Shown: one piece after another, positions 1-5,610 of the stretch | Layout of the letters: each line of letters begins with the position of its first letter | Numbering within the stretch: position 1 is the first letter of the stretch | Assembly (NCBI GenBank): GCA_003696125.1 | Contig: RFHZ01000651.1 | Span: forward strand, 1-6,722 | DNA length: 6,722 nucleotides | Direction of reading: 5' to 3' | Source of the DNA: Nitrospinota bacterium | GTDB lineage: Bacteria > Tectomicrobia > Entotheonellia > J063 | Notes under the pieces: model-generated | Databases searched by the model: none | What the model saw: only the letters and a program-made list of their open reading frames with translations | Told to the model about the DNA's origin: nothing | Position numbers and translations under genes: made by a program

Positions 1-498
1 GGATATACCTGGGAGGAGTACCTGCAGCAGATCACCCAGAATGTGGATCACTTCCGGCAGAAATATGATGAGGTGGTCATTACCGAGGAAGAGGAAGCGT
101 TCTATAGGCAGTTCCCCAAGACCGTCTTTGTCCTGGCCCTGGCCGAAGACTGGTGTCCTGATGTCTACAACAATCTCCCGGTCATGGCCCGCCTGGCAGC
201 CCTGACCGACCAGATCGTGCTGCGTATCTTCCCGCGAGATCGTAACCACGACCTGATGCATCGCTACCTCTTCCGGGGACAGAGCCTCTCCATCCCGGCC
301 TTCGGCTTCTTCGATGAGCAGTTTGTGGAGCGCGCCAAATGGCTCGGGGGAAGACCCAAACTCCTGTGGGACTGGATCGATAAGGAGGGGAAAGAGAAGG
401 CCCGCCCCAAAATCCGGGCCTTTTACGCCGAGAACAAAGGGCGCGAAGCTCTGAAAGAATTCCACGCCATCTTCACCCGACTGGCAGAAGAACCGTGA
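1..498 (+). CDS. Thioredoxin family protein, single-cysteine variant (5' partial)
   Basis: The reading frame is open from the first base of the window and ends at TGA 496-498, leaving 165 residues. There is no convincing start inside it: the GTG at 43 would cut off a conserved-looking N-terminal helix (visible TWEEYLQQ), so the true start lies upstream. The fold is read from a strand-like VFVLALAEDW followed by Cys52 of the fragment, then a long segment ending in SIPAFGFFDE (about residues 97-106), which matches the cis-proline strand of thioredoxins. FPRDRNHDLMHRYL is typical of the bacterial thioredoxin family close to Pfam Thioredoxin_9. The active site reads W-C-P-D-V with no second cysteine, so a classical CxxC dithiol exchange is not possible. 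The role is unknown in this family; a monothiol redox or binding role is inference. It is followed by a 116-base gap before the oxidoreductase gene. Confidence 0.85.
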   Translation, partial: GYTWEEYLQQITQNVDHFRQKYDEVVITEEEEAFYRQFPKTVFVLALAEDWCPDVYNNLPVMARLAALTDQIVLRIFPRDRNHDLMHRYLFRGQSLSIPAFGFFDEQFVERAKWLGGRPKLLWDWIDKEGKEKARPKIRAFYAENKGREALKEFHAIFTRLAEEP

Positions 499-560
499 GC
501 GAGAGGAGTAGAGCGGGAACAGCTCTGTGCACTTACAGAGGAGGAGCAGCAAGAGGAGAT

Positions 561-577
561 CGTTCAGCGGCTGAACG
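561..577. promoter_or_regulatory. Perfect 7+7 inverted repeat upstream of the oxidoreductase gene
   Basis: CGTTCAG, three spacer bases CGG, then CTGAACG form a perfect inverted repeat ending 37 bases before the ATG at 615. It could be a dimeric repressor operator or a small RNA hairpin. There is no T-tract after it, so it is not an intrinsic terminator. No promoter hexamers are evident nearby. The arrangement does not match the GAAC-N4-GTTC LexA pattern. Its role is inference only. Confidence 0.35.
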
Positions 578-614
578 CACCATGCAAAACAGTGTTTGAA
601 GAAGGAGCAGGGGC

Positions 615-2510
615 ATGCAAGTACCGTTTGCGTACGCTGGAAAGATTCTACGAGTCGATCTGAGCCAGGAACGGTTTTGGCAGGAAACGCTTACCCCGGA
701 AGAGTGGAAGCAGTACCTGGGAGGAGCGGGACTGGGTGCGAAAATCCTGTTTGAGGAAGTCCCTCCTGAGGCTAACTGGGACCATCCAGATAACCGGCTG
801 GTGTTGGCTACAGGACCGCTGGCCGGTCTTCCTGTATGGGGAACCGGGGGATTGAGCGTGATCACCCGGGGCGCCCTGACCAACGGTGCCACCTCTACCC
901 AGGCCAACGGCTTCTTCGGTGCCAACCTGAAATACTGCGGCTATGATGCCATCGTGGTCCAGGGACAGGCCAGGCGATGGGTCTACCTTTATATCGACGA
1001 CGAGGGAGTCGAGTTCAGAGACGCCACCCACCTCCTGGGTAAAGATACCTGGGAAACGCAAGATGTGCTGCAGGATGAGCACGGGCTGCGTGGACATCAG
1101 TTGAGCGTCTACAGCATCGGACCGGCTGGAGAAAAGCTGGTTCGCTTTGCCGTAATCGCCGGCGACTACGGGCATGTGGCCAGCAAAAACGGCTGCGGCG
1201 CGGTCATGGGAGCCAAGAGACTCAAAGCCGTGGCCATTGCCCGAGGGAGCAAGGGGCTGCGGGTGGCTGACCCGCGGGGACTCTATCAGGTTGCAGAGGA
1301 GATCGCCTACGAACTGAAGACCGATCCCTCCACCCGCTCCCTCTACGAGTACGGTACCCTCCCCGGCGTGCTCAACATCCTGCGCCTGGGAGCCCTCCCC
1401 ATCAAGAACTATACCACCAACGTGGCTCCCAACCAGGTGGATCTCTCCCTGTGGGAAGCCCCGAGCCTGCGGGAAGGCTTTGATCACCGGGGACACCAGT
1501 GTAGCGCCTGTGGCATGCACCACTGCCACATGCAGGTGCTCCCTGCCGGCCCCCATAAAGGAGAAATCGTCGATGAACCGGAATACGAGGGATGGTCAGG
1601 AGCGGGCTGGACCATCGGTGTTACCGATCGGGTCGCCGTCTCCTGGTTAAACACGCAGGTCGATCGAGCCGGTATCGACGTGAACGAGTTCGGCTGGCTG
1701 ATCGGCTGGGTCATGGAGTGCCAGGAAAAGGGATACATCACCAAAGAACAGCTCGGCGGACTGGAGCTGCGCTGGGGTGATGCGGAGGCGGCCAAACGGC
1801 TTCTCGACATGGTGATCGAAAGACGAGGCTTTGGGGATGTGCTGGCCGAAGGGGTGAAGCGAGCGGCAGAAACCCTGGGAGGACCGGCTGCCGAGTGTGC
1901 AATCTATACCCTGAAAGGGAATACCCCGCGCGGCCATGATCATCGCGGTCGCTGGGAAGAGATGCTCGATACCTGCACGGCCAGTGCCGGGACCCTGGAG
2001 ACGGGTCCCGCGGTTCGGCCGACCGAGTTTGGACTGCCCGCCCGAATCAATCCTTTTGATCCGGATCAGGTGGCCAGGCAGGTGGGAGGCCTCCTGGGGA
2101 GACGACACTTTGAAGACTCCCTGGGTGCATGCATCTTTACCACCCGTACCTGGATGGAGACGCTCTGCCGTGCCTTGAATGCCGCCACCGGCTGGGACTA
2201 TACCCGGGACGAGGCCATGCGTTTCGGTCGACGTACCGCGGCCCTCTTTCGCCTCTTCAACCTCCGCTGCGGTATCGGTCCGGAACTGGAAAAACCGTCT
2301 CCCCGCTACGGATCGACTCCGGTCGACGGCCCCAATGCCGGGATCGGTATCGCCTCCCATTGGGAACATATGCTCGATGTCTGGTACGAAACGGTCGGCT
2401 ATGATCGCAAGACCGGTCGTCCTCTGCCAGAGACCTTGCGTCGTCTTGGCCTGGAACACTTGATACCTGAAGTCTGGGGAAAAGAAGCGGTAAGCTATGT
2501 CTCGTCCTGA
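615..2510 (+). CDS. Aldehyde ferredoxin oxidoreductase family protein (W/Mo bis-pterin)
   Basis: This 631-residue protein has the usual length for the AOR family, cytoplasmic enzymes that oxidise aldehydes (or related substrates) and pass electrons to ferredoxin using a tungsten or molybdenum bis-pyranopterin and one 4Fe-4S cluster. The N-terminus AYAGKILRVDLS is the family signature. SKNGCGAVMGAKRLKAVA (190-207) is the conserved pterin-side segment. Cluster ligands are read as Cys296, Cys299, Cys304 and Cys506. The two pterin-binding motifs are DRAGID (350-355) and DSLGAC (501-506), matching DxxGLD and DxxGLC. The Cys spacing C-x2-C-x4-C differs from the classical C-x2-C-x3-C, and the PRGHDHRGRW segment (438-447) suggests a divergent clade, so the substrate is not assignable. 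The ATG at 615 is the first start after an in-frame stop at 597, with AAGGAG at 602-607. The gene overlaps the next one by 14 bases. Confidence 0.93.
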   Translation: MQVPFAYAGKILRVDLSQERFWQETLTPEEWKQYLGGAGLGAKILFEEVPPEANWDHPDNRLVLATGPLAGLPVWGTGGLSVITRGALTNGATSTQANGFFGANLKYCGYDAIVVQGQARRWVYLYIDDEGVEFRDATHLLGKDTWETQDVLQDEHGLRGHQLSVYSIGPAGEKLVRFAVIAGDYGHVASKNGCGAVMGAKRLKAVAIARGSKGLRVADPRGLYQVAEEIAYELKTDPSTRSLYEYGTLPGVLNILRLGALPIKNYTTNVAPNQVDLSLWEAPSLREGFDHRGHQCSACGMHHCHMQVLPAGPHKGEIVDEPEYEGWSGAGWTIGVTDRVAVSWLNTQVDRAGIDVNEFGWLIGWVMECQEKGYITKEQLGGLELRWGDAEAAKRLLDMVIERRGFGDVLAEGVKRAAETLGGPAAECAIYTLKGNTPRGHDHRGRWEEMLDTCTASAGTLETGPAVRPTEFGLPARINPFDPDQVARQVGGLLGRRHFEDSLGACIFTTRTWMETLCRALNAATGWDYTRDEAMRFGRRTAALFRLFNLRCGIGPELEKPSPRYGSTPVDGPNAGIGIASHWEHMLDVWYETVGYDRKTGRPLPETLRRLGLEHLIPEVWGKEAVSYVSS

Positions 2511-2880
2511 TACTTCACCATCACCGGTACCGTCTTCGGATGGCACGCGACAGGTCCAGATAGAGGTCTTCTCCTGGATCACCCGCTTCGTAGGGGGAAA
2601 TGGGACCCATCGACGCATCTTCACCGAAACGGCCCGGCCAGGAGACACGGTGCGCACGGTGCTCCAGCGGTTGAGCAGCCGGTTCCCCCAACTCGAGGCT
2701 GCCCTCTGGGACCCCCAAAGCCGGGAGTTGGGAGAGCATATCGAAGTGCTGGTCAACGATGCTGTTCTCGGGGTGACTCATACCCTGGACAGCGAAGTAC
2801 AGGATGGAGACAGGATCACGCTGCTCGGCCAGTACATGGGAGGAAACCCGGCTCCTCCCGTTGTCCAGAGACCGAGATAG
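2497..2880 (+). CDS. MoaD/ThiS family ubiquitin-like protein with C-terminal tail after Gly-Gly
   Basis: This is a 127-residue protein. The first 18 residues are a Ser/Pro-rich low-complexity extension. The beta-grasp domain follows, from about QIEVFSW (20-26), through GDTVRTVLQRLSSRFP (49-64) and EVLVND (83-88), to the family-typical DGDRITLLGQYMGG (103-116). MoaD-type proteins carry sulfur as a thiocarboxylate on a C-terminal Gly-Gly, normally the very last residues. They supply the dithiolene sulfurs of pyranopterin. Here 11 residues (NPAPPVVQRPR) follow Gly116, so the carrier would need trimming or works differently. The ATG at 2497 is the first start after in-frame stops at 2461 and 2491. 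Its ribosome site is weak, and the 14-base overlap with the oxidoreductase gene suggests translational coupling. That pairing supports a cofactor-supply role for the AOR. Membership is clear from the fold pattern; the exact partner is inferred. Confidence 0.85.
   Translation: MSRPDTSPSPVPSSDGTRQVQIEVFSWITRFVGGNGTHRRIFTETARPGDTVRTVLQRLSSRFPQLEAALWDPQSRELGEHIEVLVNDAVLGVTHTLDSEVQDGDRITLLGQYMGGNPAPPVVQRPR
2838..2859 (+). repeat. Perfect 7-bp inverted repeat over the Gly-Gly codons
   Basis: GGGAGGA (2838-2844) and TCCTCCC (2853-2859) are perfect reverse complements with an 8-base spacer, inside the end of the MoaD-like gene. The left arm contains the two glycine codons and resembles a Shine-Dalgarno core, but no plausible gene start follows within normal spacing. 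There is no T-tract, so it is not a terminator. Confidence 0.4.
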
Positions 2881-2972
2881 GCAGCAGAGAAACAGCGGAC
2901 AGGGTAAAACGGCCAGTCCGATCTCTGTTCCGTTTCCCCGCGATACCAGAGGAGATCGTATTCAGGACATGA

Positions 2973-3004
2973 GGCTGGGAGGAAGAGGCCTTCCAGCCTT
3001 TTTT
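2973..3004 (+). terminator. Intrinsic (rho-independent) terminator after the AOR/MoaD-like unit
   Basis: The left arm GGCTGGGAGG (2973-2982) pairs with the right arm CCTTCCAGCC (2989-2998). This gives a 10-bp stem with one G-U pair and a 6-base loop, followed directly by six T (2999-3004). It lies 92 bases after the stop of the MoaD-like gene and 76 bases before the aminotransferase start. It therefore separates the oxidoreductase unit from the downstream operon. Confidence 0.85.
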
Positions 3005-3033
3005 ACACAAGACCAGTCCGATTTTCCTATAGC
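3003..3033 (+). promoter_or_regulatory. Weak candidate promoter for the aminotransferase operon
   Basis: Because a strong terminator ends at 3004, a new promoter is expected before the gene at 3081. The best sigma-70-like match I see is TTACAC at 3003-3008 and TATAGC at 3028-3033. The 19-base spacer is longer than the preferred 17, and the -35 match overlaps the terminator T-tract. The position is plausible but the match is poor. The rest of 2881-3080 contains no supportable gene. Confidence 0.2.
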
Positions 3034-3064
3034 ATTTGGGGCCTATCGGTAACCTGTACTGCTC

Positions 3065-3072
3065 AGAGGGGG
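3065..3072 (+). promoter_or_regulatory. Ribosome binding site that fixes the aminotransferase start
   Basis: AGAGGGGG lies 8 bases before ATG 3081. It supports this ATG over the in-frame upstream TTG at 3036, which has no good ribosome site and would add 15 residues that do not look like family sequence. Confidence 0.65.
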
Positions 3073-3080
3073 TCGAGAGA

Positions 3081-4385
3081 ATGAGTATCGCCAAAACAGC
3101 ACATTCCTCCCAGGAAGCTCTATGGGAAAAGGCCAACCGCTACCTTGCCGGGGGCACACTAGGGACCTTCTTCCTCCCCCCTGCCTTCACCCTGGTCTTT
3201 AAACGCGGTCAGGGTAGCCACATAGAGACGGTTGATGGACAGACCTATATCGACTACGTCATGGGCTCAGGTCCCCTGATCCTCGGCCATGCCCATCCGG
3301 CCGTGGTCGAAGCCGTGCAACGGCAGGCCTCCCTCGGCTCTACCTTCTATTACCTCAACGAACCGGTCATCCTCCTGGCCGAGGAGATGGTCAAGGCCAT
3401 CCCCTGTGCGGAGACGGTCAAGTTCGTCAGCACAGGGACAGAAGCGACCTTCCATGCCCTGCGCATCGCCCGTGCCTATACGGGACGTCCCAAGATCCTC
3501 AAATTCGAAGGCGGGTACCATGGGGTGCACGACTACAGCCTGATGAGTGCCGTCTCGGGTCGAGTCACCACCTACCCCACCCCGATCCCCGACTCTGCAG
3601 GGATCCCACCCGGGGTGGTGGAATCGGTCCTGATCGCTCCCTTTAACGATCTGGAAACGACCACGGCGATCATCGAAGCCCACCAGCAGGAGCTGGCCGC
3701 CGTGATCCTGGAACCGCTCCAACGAGTCTTGAAACCCCAACCCCAGTTCCTGCAAGGACTGCGAGAGATCACGCGGGATAAGGGGATTCTGCTCATCTTC
3801 GATGAGGTGGTCACCGGCTTTCGCCTGGCTTACGGCGGGGCCCAGGAATACTACGGAGTGGTTCCTGACCTGGCCACTTACGGTAAAGCCCTGACCGGTG
3901 GCTATCCCATGGCCGCCATCGCCGGCAAACAGGAGATCATGGCCGTGACTGATCCACGTAAAAAAGGAAAACCGGATTACGCCTATCTGAGCGGTACCCT
4001 GAACGGGAATCCCCTGGCCGCTGCCGCCGGTCTGGCCACCCTGGAACAACTGCGGCAGGAAGGGACCTACTCCCGGCTGCATAGCGTGGGAAACCGTTTA
4101 CAGAGGGGGATAGAAGAGATCGCCCGCTCCCTTCATCTCCCGCTAAAGGCGCTCGGAGAGGGGCCGGTGTTTCAGGTCCTCTTTACCGAACAGGAACGTA
4201 TAGAGCGCTACCAGGATGTGCTTGCCGCCGATGCGGACAAGGGCTACCGTTTCGGTCTGGAACTGCTCCGACGCGGGTTGTACGTGACACCAGGACAGAA
4301 GTTCTACGTCTCCCTTGCCCATAGCGAGGCGGATATCGCAAAAACCCTGGAGGCGGCAGAAGAGGCCCTGAAAGCACTGCGCTAA
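3081..4385 (+). CDS. Class III PLP-dependent aminotransferase, glutamate-1-semialdehyde aminomutase-like
   Basis: This 434-residue, full-length fold-type I enzyme moves an amino group using pyridoxal phosphate in the cytoplasm. Recognisable segments are LGHAHPAVVEAV (68-79), the phosphate loop STGTEAT (117-123), FEGGYHG (142-148), the cofactor aspartate in FDEVVTGFR (Asp241) and the Schiff-base lysine Lys269 in TYGKALTGGYP. SGTLNGNPLAAAAG (304-317) is the usual segment after the active site. It resembles HemL (glutamate-1-semialdehyde 2,1-aminomutase), but so do many catabolic aminotransferases. The STGTEA and TYGKALTGG forms, and the absence of other tetrapyrrole genes, argue against a confident hemL call. 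It opens a new unit after the terminator at 2973-3004 and is separated by 71 bases from pncA. The substrate is unknown; an amino- or oxo-acid is inferred from the family and from the PrpD-family gene downstream. Confidence 0.9.
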   Translation: MSIAKTAHSSQEALWEKANRYLAGGTLGTFFLPPAFTLVFKRGQGSHIETVDGQTYIDYVMGSGPLILGHAHPAVVEAVQRQASLGSTFYYLNEPVILLAEEMVKAIPCAETVKFVSTGTEATFHALRIARAYTGRPKILKFEGGYHGVHDYSLMSAVSGRVTTYPTPIPDSAGIPPGVVESVLIAPFNDLETTTAIIEAHQQELAAVILEPLQRVLKPQPQFLQGLREITRDKGILLIFDEVVTGFRLAYGGAQEYYGVVPDLATYGKALTGGYPMAAIAGKQEIMAVTDPRKKGKPDYAYLSGTLNGNPLAAAAGLATLEQLRQEGTYSRLHSVGNRLQRGIEEIARSLHLPLKALGEGPVFQVLFTEQERIERYQDVLAADADKGYRFGLELLRRGLYVTPGQKFYVSLAHSEADIAKTLEAAEEALKALR

Positions 4386-4456
4386 ACGGTCCACGATTAC
4401 CCAGAACCGAGAATTTCCTCTCATTCCCGCACGAACAGCGATAAGGGAGGGAACCT

Positions 4457-5038
4457 ATGAAGCGGCAGATAACGCGCGAAGATGCCTTGATCATCGTCGA
4501 TGTGCAAAACGATTTCTGTCCCGGCGGAGCCCTGGCGGTACCGGAAGGGGATAAGGTGGTCCCGGTCTTAAACCGGTACATCACCCTCTTCCAACAGGCC
4601 GGCGCACCGATCTTTGCCACGCGGGACTGGCATCCACCCGATCACTGCTCCTTCCAGAGCCGGGGAGGAATCTGGCCTCCGCACTGTATCCAGGGGAGCG
4701 ACGGGGCCGCCTTCCACCCTGAGCTCAAACTCCCCCCAGACGTTACCGTGATCTCCAAGGCCACCTCACCGGATCAGGAGGCGTACTCCGGCTTTGCCGG
4801 TACCGATCTCGCCGACCAACTGCGTCAAAGAGGCGTGAAGACGGTCTATGTGGGGGGACTGGCCACCGACTACTGTGTCAAGAGCACCGTCCTCGACGCT
4901 CTCCAGGCAGGATTCCAGACCGTCTTTCTCCGCGATGCCTCGGCCGGGGTGGAGGTCAATCCCGGCGATTGTCAACAGGCCATCGCCGCCATGAAACAGG
5001 CCGGGGCGACGGAAGCAACCATGGACGATTTTGTATAA
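4457..5038 (+). CDS. pncA: Nicotinamidase (isochorismatase-like hydrolase)
   Basis: This 193-residue cysteine hydrolase is predicted to convert nicotinamide to nicotinate and ammonia, feeding the NAD salvage (Preiss-Handler) route in the cytoplasm. The catalytic triad is visible as Asp15 in VDVQNDF, Lys101 in ISKATSPDQEAYSGF and Cys140 in GGLATDYCVKST. Metal ligands align with Asp57 and His59 in TRDWHPPDH and His76 in WPPHC, the arrangement known from the Pyrococcus horikoshii enzyme. The cis-peptide region GGLATDYC is also typical. Length is normal for the family. The start ATG 4457 has a strong AAGGGAGG at 4443-4450. The 71-base gap before it shows no terminator, so it probably belongs to the aminotransferase transcript. 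The next gene begins 11 bases after the stop. The full metal site makes nicotinamidase much more likely than other isochorismatase-family members. Confidence 0.93.
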   Translation: MKRQITREDALIIVDVQNDFCPGGALAVPEGDKVVPVLNRYITLFQQAGAPIFATRDWHPPDHCSFQSRGGIWPPHCIQGSDGAAFHPELKLPPDVTVISKATSPDQEAYSGFAGTDLADQLRQRGVKTVYVGGLATDYCVKSTVLDALQAGFQTVFLRDASAGVEVNPGDCQQAIAAMKQAGATEATMDDFV

Positions 5039-5042
5039 AGGA
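5037..5042 (+). promoter_or_regulatory. Ribosome binding site supporting a TTG start
   Basis: AAAGGA overlaps the pncA stop codon and lies 7 bases before TTG 5050. An ATG at 5042 is in another frame. No in-frame ATG or GTG precedes the conserved N-terminal segment of the ITPase closely enough, so TTG is the best start. Confidence 0.65.
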
Positions 5043-5049
5043 TGGGACC

Positions 5050-5610
5050 TTGGCCGAGGCAAAGTTTCCCCTCTTTGTCACCAGCAATCGACAGAAGATC
5101 GTTGAAGCGAGTGAGATCCTGGGTTTTTCTGTGGCCCAGATCGATCTTCCCCTGCCCGAAATCCAGGCCGTGGTCCTGGAACCGGTGGTACGACACAAGC
5201 TGGTGGAAGCGTATCGCCAGATCCGGCAACCGGTCATTGTCGAAGATACCGGCCTCTTTATCGAGGCGTGGGGCGGACTGCCGGGGGCGCTGGTGGACTG
5301 GTTCCTGCAAAAGCTCGGGAACGAAGGGATCTGCCGCCTCCTCCAGGCAGAAAATAATCGCCAGGCACGTGCCCAGTCTGCCATCGGGTTCTATAACGGA
5401 CAGATCCTCACCATCGCCATCGGCGAGGTCAGAGGGGAGATCGCCCCTTCCCCTCGCGGAGAACACGGGTTTGGCTGGGATCCCCTCTTCATCCCGGAAG
5501 GGGAAAGCCGCACCTTTGGAGAGATGAGCTCCATGGAGAAGCATCGCTTCTCCATGCGACGACAGGCCTTAGAAAAGCTCCATACCTTCCTGCAAGGGGT
5601 GGTGATATGA
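5050..5610 (+). CDS. Non-canonical purine NTP pyrophosphatase (HAM1/ITPase family)
   Basis: This 186-residue, full-length protein is predicted to hydrolyse deaminated or otherwise abnormal purine nucleoside triphosphates (ITP, XTP, dITP) to monophosphate and pyrophosphate. It shows the HAM1 N-terminal motif TSNRQK (about residues 11-16), the catalytic acidic segment VEDTGLFIEA, the signature GFGWDPLFIPEG and the C-terminal EKHRFSMRRQAL. The segment after the acidic motif reads GGLPGALVDWFLQKLGNEG. This resembles archaeal and eukaryotic ITPases (GNEG) more than bacterial RdgB, which has PGxxSARxAG there. The start is taken at TTG 5050 from the ribosome site at 5037-5042 and the position of the conserved first strand; an in-frame TTG at 4969 would sit deep inside pncA. 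The stop overlaps the next start (ATGA at 5607-5610), so translation is probably coupled. Confidence 0.88.
   Translation: MAEAKFPLFVTSNRQKIVEASEILGFSVAQIDLPLPEIQAVVLEPVVRHKLVEAYRQIRQPVIVEDTGLFIEAWGGLPGALVDWFLQKLGNEGICRLLQAENNRQARAQSAIGFYNGQILTIAIGEVRGEIAPSPRGEHGFGWDPLFIPEGESRTFGEMSSMEKHRFSMRRQALEKLHTFLQGVVI

Noticed and set aside
496-498. TGA at the end of the thioredoxin gene as a selenocysteine codon reading into the following open frame
   Set aside because: The protein already ends where the family is expected to end, no recognisable selenocysteine insertion hairpin is evident, and the downstream peptide does not look like a thioredoxin extension.
1647-2756. 369-codon minus-strand open frame opposite the AOR and MoaD-like genes
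   Set aside because: It is antisense to two strongly recognised genes, with a composition typical of a GC-rich shadow and no recognisable motif.
2902-2938. Imperfect hairpin GGG..AAACGG / CCGTTT.CCC after the MoaD-like gene
   Set aside because: It has a bulged stem, a 17-base loop and no T-tract; the real terminator is just downstream at 2973-3004.
2804-3052. 82-codon plus-strand open frame between the MoaD-like and aminotransferase genes
   Set aside because: It overlaps the end of the MoaD-like gene, runs straight through the intrinsic terminator stem and T-tract, and its translation shows no recognisable protein pattern.
3267-4082. 271-codon minus-strand open frame opposite the aminotransferase
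   Set aside because: It mirrors the aminotransferase codons, and the plus-strand frame carries all expected catalytic residues.
3081-4385. Calling the aminotransferase hemL
   Set aside because: The fold and key lysine match, but the active-site segments are not the strict HemL forms and no tetrapyrrole genes are nearby; many catabolic class III enzymes look the same.
4386-4456. Possible terminator or promoter between the aminotransferase and pncA
   Set aside because: No stable stem with T-tract and no clear hexamer pair are visible; only the pncA ribosome site is supported.
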